A stretch of DNA of 64,000 nucleotides from Macrothele yani (GCA_039090855.1 CM077034.1:11672984-11736983), one strand, 5' to 3'. Counted from the stretch's first letter, positions 20,434 through 32,730 are shown. Notes: generated by a model from the sequence alone, not told the origin. Numbers and translations: made by a program.

Positions 20434-21966
20434 CACTGCCGGACAATTGCTAAGGACGGATGACAATAGCAATGACAGCAACCATAAAATGGAAGGCAGG
20501 AAAATGTGGAAATTAGCATAAGTGCGGGATACAGTAAGACGTGTTGTGCGTATGCAAATTTTGGATTGCCGAACTTGTTCGTGACGTCATAGCGCTGATA
20601 AGAGATATAAAGGATTTGACGCGTATTGACCGTTGTTGTTCAAACGCAAAGTTGAAAGGGAAAGAATCAATTGACGAACTTGCAATTTTCAGTATGTCTT
20701 CCCGACATCACCTAGATGATTTTACGCGTGGCCGTATTATTGGCAAGATTGAAGAAGGGCGAAAAATAACAGATGTTGCCAGGGAGTTCGACATCAGCCA
20801 CAGTGTTGTTTCAAGGCTTTGGAAATCATTTCAAACAAATGGAGAGTGTAGCAAACGTCACGGGGGAGGTCGTGTTCGCAGTACGACACCTGCAGAAGAT
20901 CGGTACATAGTGCTATCAACAAAAAGACACCGGCGCAGCACAGCTAGTGAGGTAGCAAATCAGTTTATGGCTGCTACTGGCAAGCGGATCTCCCGAAAAA
21001 CTGTCGCCAGACGTTTGCATGAAGGAGGACTATACGCCCGCCGTCCTGTTGTGTGCATCCCATTGTCCAGACGTCACCGTACCGCCCGTTGGCAATGGTG
21101 CCATCAACATCGCAATTGGACTGATGACGACTGGTCTGCTGTCCTCTTCTCAGATGAGAGTAGATACAGTCTATCATCTGATTGTCGACGACAACTGATC
21201 TGGCGTGATAGTGGTACTGCATATTGTCCAGCAAACATACAGGAAAGGGACCGATATCCGACATGTAGTGTCATGGTATGGGCTGGCATCATGCTCAATG
21301 GCCGTACGTCCCTCTATGCGCTTCCAACTGGGACTATGACTGGCCAACGATACATTAATGATGTTCTGCTACCTCATGTGCGCATGTTCCGTGGTGCTGT
21401 CGGTGATAGATTCATTTTCATGGACGACAACGCAACATGTCATCAAACAGTCGCTGTCCAGGAGTGTCTTGACAGGGAGGATATTTAACGCCTCGTATGG
21501 TCAGCACGTTCTCCAGATCTGAATCCCATTGAAAATGTGTGGGATGCTTTGGGGACGAGTCTTGCTGGTCGCCAATGCCCTCCAATAAACAAGGACACCC
21601 TCACCCGTGCACTGACAGTGGAATGGGATAAATTACCCCAACAGCTGCTTGATAATGTTGTGCAAAGCATGACACGACGTGTGGAATCTTGCATCGCCCT
21701 CCATGGTGGCCATATCCCGTATTGACATCTTACGCCTGCGGACGGTAATTGCATTTTTTTCACGTTTACGTATTCTGCACAAAATGGCCTGTTTGTCCCT
21801 TGAACACGTTCCAAAGCCTTCTGGATTTCAGAGCACAATAAATTGTCTTTCTTGTAATGTCCTGGCATTCTGACATTATTTTATTTCACTTGGCATCCAA
21901 CCACACTTACTTTTTTATGCGCTATATAGCCATTTATGATCCGTCCTTAGCAATTGTCCAGCAGTG
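20434..21966 (+). mobile_element. Tc1-like transposon, copy 1
   Basis: TA dinucleotides flank the element (20432-20433 and 21967-21968). The terminal inverted repeats read CACTGCCGGACAATTGC on the left and, inverted, CACTGCTGGACAATTGC on the right, both followed by TAAGGACGGAT. Length 1533 bp. The transposase carries a stop. Confidence 0.93.
20694..21725 (+). pseudogene. Tc1 transposase with premature stop (copy 1)
   Basis: The frame begins MSSRHHLDDFTRGRIIGKIE and matches copy 2 through the first two catalytic aspartates (FSDESRYSL and FMDDNATCH). At 21486-21488 a TAA replaces the GAA glutamate codon found in copy 2, cutting off the part with SPDLNPIENVWD, which holds the third catalytic residue. 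The remaining frame is open to the normal TGA at 21723-21725. One nonsense change therefore accounts for its loss. Confidence 0.92.
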
Positions 21967-22127
21967 TATTATACATAAATGTCAACTATTCAGTTGTTGC
22001 ATTATTTACTGTTTCTCACGTTGTTGTTGAAGTGCTTTCGGGAAATGAAGGGTTATAATTATATGTTTGACGGAGGGTTATAATTTTATATTATGCCCTA
22101 AAGTTTATGATATAGAAATAAATAGAT

Positions 22128-22500
22128 AGTAAGAGTTTAAGAATGTTACTCACATTTGGTCATGGAGCATTCCGGGATACCGAAGGGTCCTTTGTAGTCC
22201 TATTGTGACGAAATCCTGTTCATCATGTTTCAAATGGTACACATCTCTTTTTTTCACATGAAAATTGATTCAGTCAAATCTTCGTATTGAAGGGTTAAGT
22301 TCAGGCTTTATAAGATTTGACTGAATATCAAGCCTGAACTTAACCCTTTAATACGAAGATTTGTCTGAATCAATTTTCATGTGAAAAAAAGAGATGTGTA
22401 CCATTTAAAACATGATGAACAGGATTTCGTCACAATAGGACTACAAAGGACCCTTCGGTATCCCGGAATGCTCCATGACCAAATGTGAGTAACATTCTTT
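22128..22500. repeat. Near-perfect 370-bp palindrome
   Basis: The two halves meet near 22315 with only a short gap. The left half, from aagaatgttactcacatttg through ggaatttcgtc-like sequence to ttaagttcaggctt, is repeated inverted to 22500 with only a few mismatches. As RNA or single-stranded DNA it would fold into one long hairpin. Confidence 0.92.
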
Positions 22501-22699
22501 AAAGTCTTATTATCTAATATATATCAAATACGTGGAGATAATGTAAATGGACGATGTCATCGCTCTTTCCACGTTATTTTTTAAACACCGCATAGCGACT
22601 GAAAAATTGTATTCCGGCACCGCTGGGATCGAACCCCAGAATACGTATTCGTGTAGTCAGATGCTGGCTGATAAACCACGCATGGCGCTGAGAATTGTT

Positions 22700-22771
22700 G
22701 GCGCCGTAGCGTAAATTCGAACGCACTCGACTAGTTATCGAGAGTTCTGGGGTTCGATCCCAGCGGTGCCG
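22700..22771 (+). tRNA. tRNA-Thr(AGU)-like sequence inside repeat
   Basis: A complete cloverleaf can be drawn: acceptor GGCGCCG/CGGTGCC (one G-U), D stem GCGT/ACGC, anticodon stem CTCGA/TCGAG with loop CTAGTTA (anticodon AGU), T stem CTGGG/CCCAG with loop GTTCGAT. The D loop lacks the GG pair and the A box is poor, and the copy sits in a tandem repeat. It is therefore more likely a tRNA-derived repeat core than a working gene. Confidence 0.45.
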
Positions 22772-23033
22772 GAATACAATTTTTCAGTCGCTATGCATTG
22801 TTTAAAAAATAAAAAATAACGTGGAAAGAGCGATGACATCGTCCATTTACATTATCTCCACGTATTTGATATATATTAACCATTTCTATCGCCCTTTGAA
22901 TTTATCAGCTACAATTAAATAGCTGTTGCGTTAAATGCCACCAGATGACGCCATCTCAGTTGCTGAGACCATCAATACGTATTCGTGTAGTCAGATGCTG
23001 ACTGATAAACCACGCATGGCGCTGAGAATTGTT

Positions 23034-23105
23034 GGCGCCGTAGCGTAAATTCGAACGCACTCGACTAGTTATCGAGAGTTCTGGGGTTCGATCCCAGCGG
23101 TGCCG
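23034..23105 (+). tRNA. tRNA-Thr(AGU)-like sequence inside repeat
   Basis: Same cloverleaf as 22700-22771 with all stems intact. The copies at 23362 and 23696, and those near 9104, 9435 and 9644, carry stem-breaking changes. Confidence 0.45.
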
Positions 23106-24059
23106 GAATACCATTTTTCAGTCGCTATGCGTTGTGTTAAAAAATAACGTGGAAAGAGCGATGACATCGTCCATTTACATTATCTCCACGTATTTTATAT
23201 ATATTAACCATTTCTATCGCCCTTTGAATTTATCAGCTACAATTAAATAGCTGTTGCGTTAAATGCCACCAGATGACGACATCTCAGTTGCTGAGACCAT
23301 CAATACGTATTCGTATAGTCAGATGCTGACTGATAAACCACGCATGGCGCTGAGAATTGTTGGTGCCCTAGCGTAAATTCGAACGCTATCGACTAGTTAT
23401 CGAGAGTTCTGGGGTTCGATTCCAGCGGTGCCGGAATACAATTTTTCAGTCGCAATGCGTTGTTTAAAAAATAAAAAATAACGTGGAAAGAGCAATGACA
23501 TCGTCCATTTACATTATCTCCACGTATTTGATATATATTAACCATTTCTATCGCCCTTTGAATTTATCAGCTACAATTAAATAGCTGTTGCGTTAAATGC
23601 CACCAGATGACGCCATCTCAGTTGCTGAGACCATCAATACGTATTCGTGTAGTCAGATGCTGACTGATAAACCACGCATGGCGCTGAGAATTGTTGGCGC
23701 CGTAGCGTAAATTCGAACGCACTCGACTAGTTATGGAGAGTTCTGGGGTTGGATCTCAGCGGTGCCGGAATACAATTTTTCAGTCGCTATGCGTTGTTCA
23801 AAAAATAACGTGGAAAGAGCTTTGACATCGTCCATTTATCTTATTATCTATGTATTTCTATATCATAAACTTTAGAGCATATTATATAATTATAACCCTT
23901 CGTTTCCCGAAAGCACCTCAACAACAACGTCAGAAACAGTAAATAATGCAACAACTGAACAGTTGACATTTATGTATAATATTTGTACCATATGTTTGCT
24001 TGTTTCGGTATTGTTAGATGCCACATGAAAAAACAGTTTCTGCAGAGGTGTGAATATGC

Positions 24060-25290
24060 TCATATGGGTATCGTTTACTTGATCGAAAGGTCACTTGACC
24101 GAAAATCACTTGATCGAAAGGTCACTTGACCGAAAATCACTTGATCGAAAGGTACATTTTACCGAAGGGTCACTTGACCGAAAAGTTCATTTCACCGAAA
24201 GGTCACTTCACCTAAAAGTTCATTACATCGAAAGATCATTTCACCGAAGGATTACTTTACCTAAAAGTTCATTACATCGAAAGATCATTTCACCGAAGGA
24301 TTACTTTAACTAAAAGTTCATTACATCGAAAGATCATTTCACCGAAGGATTACTTTACCTAAAAGTTCATTACATCGAAAGATCATTTCACCGAAGGATT
24401 ACTTTACCTAAAAGTTCATTACATCGAAAGATCATTTCACCGAAGGATTACTTTACCTAAAAGTTCATTACATCGAAAGATCATTTCACCGAAGGATTAC
24501 TTTACCTAAAAGTTCATTACATCGAAAGATCATTTCACCGAAGGATTACTTTACCTAAAAGTTCATTACATCGAAAGATCATTTCACCGAAGGATTACTT
24601 TACCTAAAAGTTCATTACATCGAAAGATCATTTCACCGAAGGATTACTTTACCTAAAAGTTCATTACATCGAAAGATCATTTCACCGAAGGATTACTTTA
24701 CCTAAAAGTTCATTACATCGAAAGATCATTTCACCGAAGGATTACTTTACCTAAAAGTTCATTACATCGAAAGATCATTTCAGCGAAGGATTACTTTACC
24801 TAAAAGTTCATTACATCGAAAGATCATTTCACCGAAGGATTACTTTACCTAAAAGTTCATTACATCGAAAGATCATTTCACCGAAGGATTACTTTACCTA
24901 AAAGTTCATTACATCGAAAGATCATTTCACCGAAGGATTACTTTACCTAAAAGTTCATTACATCGAAAGATCATTTCACCGAAGGATTACTTTACCTAAA
25001 AGTTCATTACATCGAAAGATCATTTCACCGAAGGATTACTTTACCTAAAAGTTCATTACATCGAAAGATCATTTCACCGAAGGATTACTTTACCTAAAAG
25101 TTCATTACATCGAAAGATCATTTCACCGAAGGATTACTTTACCTAAAAGTTCATTACATCGAAAGATCATTTCACCGAAGGATTACTTTAACTAAAAGTT
25201 CATTACATCGAAAGATCATTTCACCGAAGGATTACTTTACCTAAAAGTTCATTACATTGAAAGATCATTTCACCGAGTGGTCAGTTTATC
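24060..25290. repeat. 49-bp minisatellite with 16-17 bp substructure
   Basis: Period 49 (cattacatcgaaag at 24221, 24270, 24319 and so on), about 21 units, almost identical. Each unit is three related subunits: ttcattacatcgaaaga, tcatttcaccgaagga, ttactttacctaaaag. The left edge (24060-24220) preserves the simpler ancestral form tcacttgaccgaaa repeated at 16-17 bp. Confidence 0.95.
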
Positions 25291-25735
25291 GAAAACTTAG
25301 AATTTTGTTGTTAGAGATCTGTTGGAGTGTGGTGGGGTTTTTTGAAATACTGGCCACCTAAGCATTATCGGATTGTATAAAAAATACACTTTTGATTTCT
25401 ATGAAACACCTCCACATGAGTAGGTTTTTCGAAATGCAACATTAATTATAATGCTTAGATCTGTGCCTTTTTGTCAAATTTTAATACTCCGAGCTCATAT
25501 TCATAGGGTTACATAGTAAATCAAGTAAATAATGTTCCACTTTTACTGAACCGCAAAACATAAATTTTTTGACCGTAGGCCTAGATGCAGGGCATTTTAA
25601 CAGATTTTAACCCTACTCATATTCATAAGCATTACATAAAATGCAAAGTAACTTTTTATGTAAACCTTATGAACATGAGCACCCACGGTTAAAATTTACT
25701 AAAAAGGCCTAAGCCGAGAGACATAGGGTCCTGAA
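25291..25735. other. Unassigned AT-rich spacer
   Basis: No gene or repeat recognised between the two arrays. Confidence 0.5.
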
Positions 25736-28700
25736 AGAAACTTGACACCGAATTTTCGGGTGTAATAAGCACGTCTTTTGAATCCGTTCTGACGCAAATT
25801 AAATTTATCAAAGCTATTCAAAGTCAATGGAACCGGATGGAAAACAATAGATCTGACGAAAGAAAGAAGTTTTTCAATCGGGTTTTTAATCCCTCAGATA
25901 TTGCTGTAAACGGAATCGTGAGCTTACGAACTCTTAGAAACAGAGATATCGACAAAGAAAGAAAGAAAGAAAAAAGAGTCAAATGCTTGATTTCCACAAG
26001 AGCTGAAACAAGAAAGTTGACACCGAATTTTCGGGTGTAATAAGCACGTCTTTTGAATCCGTCCTGACGCAAATCAAATTTATCAAAGCTATTCAAAGTC
26101 AATGGAACCGGTGTGGAAAACAATAGATCTGACCAAAGAAAGAAGAATTTCAATCGGGTTTTTAATCCCTCAGATATTGCTGTAAACGGAATTGTGAGCT
26201 TACGAACTCTTAGAAACAGAGATATCGACAAAAAAGAAAGAAAAAAAGAGTCAAATGTTTGATTTCCACAAGAGCTGAAACAAGAAAGTTGACACCAAAT
26301 TTTCGGGTGTAATAAGCACGTCTTTTGAATCCGTTCTGACGCAAATTAAATTTATCAAAGCTATTCAAAGTCAATGGAACCGGTATGGAAAACAATAGAT
26401 CTGACGAAAGAAAGAAGTTTTTCAATCAGGTTTTTAATCCCTCAGATATTGCTGTAAACGGAATCGTGAGCTTACGAACTCTTAGAAACAGAGATATCGA
26501 CAAAAAAAGAAAGAAAAAAAGAGTCAAATGCTTGATTTCCACAAGAGCTGAAACAAGAAAGTTGACACCGAATTTTCGGGTGTAATAAGCACGTCTTTTG
26601 AATCCGTTCTGGCCTTAAAATTAAATTTATCAAAGATATTCAAAGTCAATGGAACTGGTATGGAAAACAATAGATCTGACCAAAGAAAGAAGATTTTCAA
26701 TCGGGTTTTTAATCACTCAGATATTGCTGTAAACGGAATCGTGAGCTTACGAACTCTTAGAAACAGAGATATCGACAAAAAAAGAAAGAAAAAAAGAGTC
26801 AAATTATTGATTTCCACAAGAGCTGAAACAAGAAAGTTGATACCGAATTTTCGGGTGTAATAAGCACGTCTTTTGAATCCGTTCTGAGCATGAAATTAAA
26901 TTTATCAAAGCTATTCAAAGTCAATGGAACCGGTATGGAAAACAATAGATCTGACGAAAGAAAGAAGTTTTTCAATCGGGTTTTTAATCCCTCAGATATT
27001 GCTGTAAACGGAATCGTGAGCTTACGAACTCTTAGAAACAGAGATATCGACAAAAAAAGAAAGAAAAAAAAAGAGTCAAATGCTTGATTTCCACAAGAGC
27101 TGAAACAAGAAAGTTGACACCGAATTTTCGGGTGTAATAAGCACGTCTTTTGAATCCGTTCTGAAATTTATCAAAGCTATTCAAAGTCAATGGAACCGGT
27201 ATGGAAAACAATGGATCTGACGAAAGAAAGATTTTCAATCGGGGTTTTTTATCCCTCAGATATTGCTGTAATTGGAATCGTGAGCTTACGAACTCTTAGA
27301 AACAGAGATATCGACAAAAAAAGAAAAGAAAAAAAGAGTCAAATTCTTGATTTCCACAAGAGCTGAAACAAGAAAGTTGACACCGAATTTTCGGGTGTAA
27401 TAAGCACGTCTTTTGAATCCGTCCTGACGCAAATTAAATTTATCAAAGCTATTCAAAGTCAATGGAACCGGTGTGGAAAACAATAGATCTGACCAAAGAA
27501 AGAAGAATTTCAATCGGGTTTTTAATCCCTCAGATATTGCTGTAAACGGAATCGTGAGCTTACGAACTCTTAGAAACAGAGATATCGACAAAAAAGAAAG
27601 AAAAAAGAGTCAAATGTTTGATTTCCACAAGAGGAGCTGAAACAAGAAAGTTGACACCAAATTTTCGGGTGTAATAAGCACGTCTTTTGAATCCGTTCTG
27701 ACGCAAATTAAATTTATCAAAGCTATTCAAAGTCAATGGAACCGGTATGGAAAACAATAGATCTGACGAAAGAAAGAAGTTTTTCAATCGGGTTTTAATC
27801 CCTCAGATATTGCTGTAAACGGAATCGTGAGCTTACGAACTCTTAGAAACAGAGATATCGACAAAAAAAGAAAGAAAAAAAAGAGTCAAATGCTTGATTT
27901 CCACAAGAGCTGAAACAAGAAAGTTGACACCGAATTTTCGGGTGTAATAAGCACGTCTTTTGAATCCGTTCTGACGCAAATTAAATTTATCAAAGATATT
28001 CAAAGTCAATGGAACTGGTATGGAAAACAATAGATCTGACCAAAGAAAGAAGATTTTCAATCGGGTTTTTAATCACTCAGATATTGCTGTAAACGGAATC
28101 GTGAGCTTACGAACTCTTAGAAACAGAGATATCGACAAAAAGAGAAAGAAAAAAAAGAGTCAAATTATTGATTTCCACAAGAGCTGAAACAAGAAAGTTG
28201 ACACCGAATTTTCGGGTGTAAGAAGCACGTCTTTTGAATCTGTTCTGACGCAAATTAAATTTATCAAAGATATTCAAAGTCAATGGAACCGGTGTGGAAA
28301 ACAATAGATCTGACGAAAGAAAGAAGTTTTTCAATCGGGTTTTTAATCCCTCAGATATTGCTGTAAACGGAATCGTGAGCTTACGAACTCTTAGAAACAG
28401 AGATATCGACAAAAAAAGAAAGAAAAAAAGAGTCAAATGCTTGATTTCCACAAGAGCTGAAACAAGAAAGTTGACACCGAATTTTCGGGTGTAATAAGCA
28501 CGTCTTTGAATCCGTTCTGACGCAAATTAAATTTATCAAAGATATTCAAAGTCAATGGAACTGGTATGGAAAACAATAGATCTGACCAAAGAAAGAAGAT
28601 TTTCAATCGGGTTTTTAATCACTCAGATATTGCTGTAAACGGAATCGTGAGCTTACGAACTCTTAGAAACAGAGATATCGACAAAAGAGAAAGAAAAAAA

Positions 28701-30600
28701 GAGTCAAATTATTGATTTCCACAAGAGCTGAAACAAGAAAGTTGACACCGAATTTTCGGGTGTAATAAGCACGTCTTTTGAATCCGTTCTGAAGCAAATT
28801 AAATTTATCAAAGCTATTCAAAGTCAATGGAACCGGTATGGAAAACAACAGATCTGACGAAAGAAAGATTTTCAATCGGGGGGGGGGGGGGTTTATCCCT
28901 CAGATATTGCTGTAAACGGAATCGTGAGCTTACGAACTCTTAGAAACAGAGATATCGACAAAAAAAGAAAGAAAAAAAAGAGTCAAATGCTTGATTTCTA
29001 CAAGAGCTGAAACAAGAAACTTGACACCGAATTTTCGGGTGTAATAAGCACGTCTTTTGAATCCGTCCTGACGCAAATTAAATTTATCAAAGATATTTAA
29101 AGTCAATGAAACCGGTATGGAAAACAACAGATCTGACGAAAGAAAGATTTTCAATCGGGGTTTTCATCCCTCAGATATTGCTGTAAACGGAATCGTGAGG
29201 TTACGAACTCTTAGAAACAGAGATATCGACAAAAAAAGAAAGAAAAAAAAGAGTCAAATGCTTGATTTCCACAAGAGCTGAAACAAGAAAGTTGACACCG
29301 AATTTTCGGGTGTAATAAGCACGTCTTTTGAATCCGTTCTGACTCCAAATTAAATTTATCAAAGCTATTCAAAGTCAGTGGAACCGGTCGAAAAACAATA
29401 GATCTGACAAAAGTAAGAAGATTTTCAATCGGGTTTTTAATCCCTCAGATATTGCTGTAAACGGAATCGTGAGCTTACGAACTCTTAGAAACAGAGATAT
29501 CGACAAAGAAAGAAAGAAAAAAAGAGTCAAATTCTTGATTTCCACAAGAGCTGAAACAAGAAAGTTGACACCGAATTTTCGGGTGTAATAAGCACGTCTT
29601 TTGAATCCGTTCTGACGCAAATTAAATTTATCAAAGCTATTCAAAGTCAATGGAACCGGTATGGAAAACAACAGATCTGACGAAAGAAAGATTTTCAATC
29701 GGGGGGTTTTTTATCCCTCAGATATTGCTGTAAACGGAATCGTGAGCTTACGAACTCTTAGAAACAGAGATATCGACAAAAAAAGAAAGAAAAAAAGAGT
29801 CAAATGCTTGATTTCCACAAGAGCTGAAACAAGAAAGTTGACACCGAATTTTCGGGTGTAATAAGCACGTCTTTTCAATCCGTCCTGACGCAAATTAAAT
29901 TTATCAAAGCTATTCAAAGTCAATGTAACCGGTATGGAAAACAATGGATCTGACGAAAGAAAGATTTTCAATCTGGGGTTTTTATCCCTCAGATGTTGCT
30001 GTAAACGGAATCGTGAGCTTACGAACTCTTAGAAACAGAGATATTGACAAAGAAAGAAAGAAAAAAAAGAGTCAAATTCTTGATTTCCACAAGAGCTGAA
30101 ACAAGAAAGTTGACACCGAATTTTCGGGTGTAATAAGCACGTCTTTTGAATCCGTTCTGACGCAAATTAAATTTATCAAAGCTATTCAAAGTCAATGGAA
30201 CTGGTATGGAAAACAACAGATCTGACGAAAGAAAGATTTTCAATCGGGGTTTTATCCCTCAGATATTGCTGTAATTGGAATCGTGAGCTTACAAACTCTT
30301 AGAAACAGAGATATCGACAAAAAAAGATAGAAAAAAAGAGTCAAATGCTTGATTTCCACAAGAGCTGAAACAAGAAAGTTGACACCGAATTTTCGGGTGT
30401 AATAAGCACGTCTTTTGAATCCGTCCTGACGCAAATTAAATTTATCAAAGCTATTCAAAGTCAATGGAACCGGTATGGAAAACAACAGATCTGACGAAAG
30501 AAAGAAGATTTTCAATCGGGGTTTTTTCATCCCTTAGATATTGCTGTAAACGGAATCGTGAGCTTACAAACTCTTAGAAACAGAGATATATTGACAAAAA
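25736..30600. repeat. 273-bp satellite, 18 units
   Basis: aagcacgtctttt recurs at 25767, 26042, 26314, 26587, 26862, 27139, 27402, 27676, 27949, 28223, 28496, 28767, 29046, 29317, 29589, 29863, 30135 and 30404. Length varies mainly in an A/G-rich run and a G run. Open frames on both strands recur with the unit and are not genes. A five-unit block is duplicated (about 26040-27400 and 27400-28760, offset 1361 bp). Confidence 0.96.
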
Positions 30601-31524
30601 TAAGATGTGACTTTACGTCCCCTGGTGGGAAAACCATGCATTATTTCAGAAAGAAAGTATTCTCAAAAGGTGTATCCGTATAAGCGGTATCGGTCAAAGA
30701 AAAAAAAAATTAGTCGAGTTTTCAGGAGCCCAGTTTTTGCAAGAAATACTTGAGAAGCAGAAATTAACGCTTATGACCCCCTGGTGGCCAAACCATTCTT
30801 TACCAAACATTAGAAATTATGTGAAAAATATTTTCCATCTGGTCTTGTATGCGATACAGGAGGAATTTTTCAAATCAGATCTTTAGGAGCAGAAATAACG
30901 CAGAAAACGCAATTTACCTTTGTGCCCCCTAGCGGAAAGTCTGTGATTTACTTGAAAATTTTGAATTTATAGGAAAAACATTTTGCATCGGAAACACTAT
31001 CCAACAAAGAAGGAAATTTTCAAATCATACTCTTAGAAATAAAGATATTGACAAAAATAAAATATACATCTACGCCCCCTGACGTAGAAACCATGCACTA
31101 TTTTAAGAAGAAAATGTTTGTAAAAGGTTTGTCGACATGAGTAGTATCGGTCAACAAACGACCTTTTTTTCAATCGAGAATTTAGAACATCATATTTTGC
31201 TGCAAATACAACAGAAGCGGGAATTAAGGTTTACGCCCCCTGGTGGCCAAACTATTTTTTTTTACAAAAATTAGAAATTATGTGCAAACGATTTCCCATC
31301 AGGAGCTGTATCCGGTGCAGAAAGAATTTTTCAAATCGGAGATTTAGAAGCAGAGATATAGAGGGAAACACAATTTACCGCCACGTCCCCTAGCGGAAAG
31401 TATGAATTACTTGACAGTTTTAAAATTACATGAAAAACATGTCACACAGAAAACACTATCCAACAAAGAAGGAATTTTTCAAATCGGACTCTTAGAAGTA
31501 GAGATATTGACAAAAATAAGATGT

Positions 31525-31773
31525 ACATCTACACCCTGCCGCCCCGGTGGCGCAGTGGTCTAAGGCGTTGGCCTCTGATCATTCGTCCGTAGGGGTCCGG
31601 GTTCGAATCCCGGTCAGGCATGGATGTTGTGTTTGTCTTACGGCACTGGCTCTCTCCCTTCCCTGGAACCAGTGACCCTAAATTAGGGACGGGCGACTGC
31701 TTATAGACCATTGAGTTGCTCACGGCGGTTGTTAAACCTCCAATCAAAAAAAAAAAAAAAAACATCTACACCC
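31525..31773 (+). mobile_element. tRNA-derived SINE with 12-bp target duplication
   Basis: The element is 31537-31761, flanked by acatctacaccc at 31525-31536 and 31762-31773. The 5' part has a Pol III A box (tggcgcagtggtctaagg) and B box (ggttcgaatcc) in a tRNA-like head, followed by a body with accctaaattaggg and an A tail of about 17 bases. Intact box sequences and exact duplications indicate a fairly recent insertion, presumably by LINE machinery. Confidence 0.92.
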
Positions 31774-31844
31774 CCTGGCGGAGAAACTGTGTAATATTTT
31801 AAGAAGAAAATATTCCGAAAAGGTTCATCGATGTGAGTGGCATC

Positions 31845-32730
31845 AATTCACGATTCATTTGCCTGGAGAGCTTTTGGAAGAAACAGCATAATTTTCAAGA
31901 GCAATATGCCATTATGTCTTAAAAGAAAAGTGTTTGATCAATGCATCCTTCCAGTGCTTACGTATGGTGCAGAGACGTAGACCTTAACTAAAAAGACACA
32001 TACAAAGGCTGCAGACAACTCAAAGCAGCATGGAGAGGTGCATGCTTGGTGTAACCAGGAGAGATAAGAAGACAAAAGTGATGTACAATGCTTTTACAAG
32101 AAATGAAGATTTATCGATTGATGGAGAAAAGCTGGAGATAACAGACACGTACGTTTATCTTGGACAGCAGATATCAAGTGAGGGTCACATTGATGAATAA
32201 ATTAATCGGCGTACAAAACTTGCCTGGAGAGCTTTTGGAAGAAACGGCATATTTTTCAAGAGCAATATGCCATTATGTCTTAAAAGAAAAGTGTTTGATC
32301 AATGCATCCTTCCAGTGCTTACGTATGGTGCAGAGACGTGGACCTTAACTAAAAGAGACATACAAAGGCTGCAGGCAACTCAAAGGAGCATGGAGAGGTG
32401 CATGCTTGGTGTAACCAGGAGAGATAAGAAGAGGAACTCGTGGATCAGAAAAATGACAAGACATCATGATCAGAGTTAAATCCCTGAAATGGCAATGGGC
32501 TGGACATACTGCCAGAAGGACAGACACAGCCGAAATTTTAGATTGGATTCCAAGGGACAGGAAAAGACCCAGAAGAAAACCACATGGGAGATGGGTGGAT
32601 GAGATTCGAAAGTATGCGGGAGTGACATGGAGGAGACTGGCACAAGACAGACCGTTGTGGAGGAAACTTGTTGAGACCTTCGTCCAGCAGTGGATTGATA
32701 ATGGTTGACAATGATGATGATGATGATGTG
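31845..32730 (+). pseudogene. RTE-type LINE fragment with internal repeat of its own sequence
   Basis: Same family as 13391-14135. It starts with the ...RAFGRNSIIFKSNMPLCLKR... region (about 31855), runs to the ...GVTRRDKK block at 32070, then jumps back to KVMYNAFTRNEDLSIDGEKL and reads forward again to the FVQQWIDNG end (stop 32706-32708), ending in (GAT)n. The joint lies at a shared agaagaca-like stretch. Stops (for example TAA near 32199) and deletions make it inactive. Confidence 0.88.

Larger units (their letters stand above)
22501..23835 (+). repeat. tRNA-Thr-like tandem array, 328-334 bp period
   Basis: A partial unit on the minus strand (22505-22639) joins abruptly to plus-strand units whose tRNA-like cores start at 22700, 23034, 23362 and 23696 (steps 334, 328, 334). 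The same family occurs at 9000-9780 with the same kind of head-to-head junction. Confidence 0.9.
21965..23975. mobile_element. Inverted-repeat element enclosing a palindrome and tRNA-like array
   Basis: The outer arms, about 21968-22130 and 23838-23975, are inverted copies (cataaatgtcaact, gttgttgcattatttactg, gtgctttcgggaaa, agtttatgatatagaaata). They enclose a 370-bp palindrome (22128-22500) and a tRNA-Thr-like array (22501-23835). The left arm begins right beside the Tc1 end and reuses its TA. No protein is encoded. Confidence 0.75.

Noticed and set aside
22700..23105. Functional tRNA-Thr genes
   Set aside because: Cloverleaf stems are good, but the D loop lacks the GG pair, the A box is weak, and the copies sit in a tandem repeat with decayed siblings.
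24060..25290. CRISPR-like array of short repeats
   Set aside because: No unique spacers; all parts of the 49-bp unit repeat, and the window is animal DNA.
25736..30600. 66-114 codon frames such as MENNRSDERKK
   Set aside because: Products of the 273-bp repeat; no conserved domain and no selection for frame, since indels in A and G runs break them freely.
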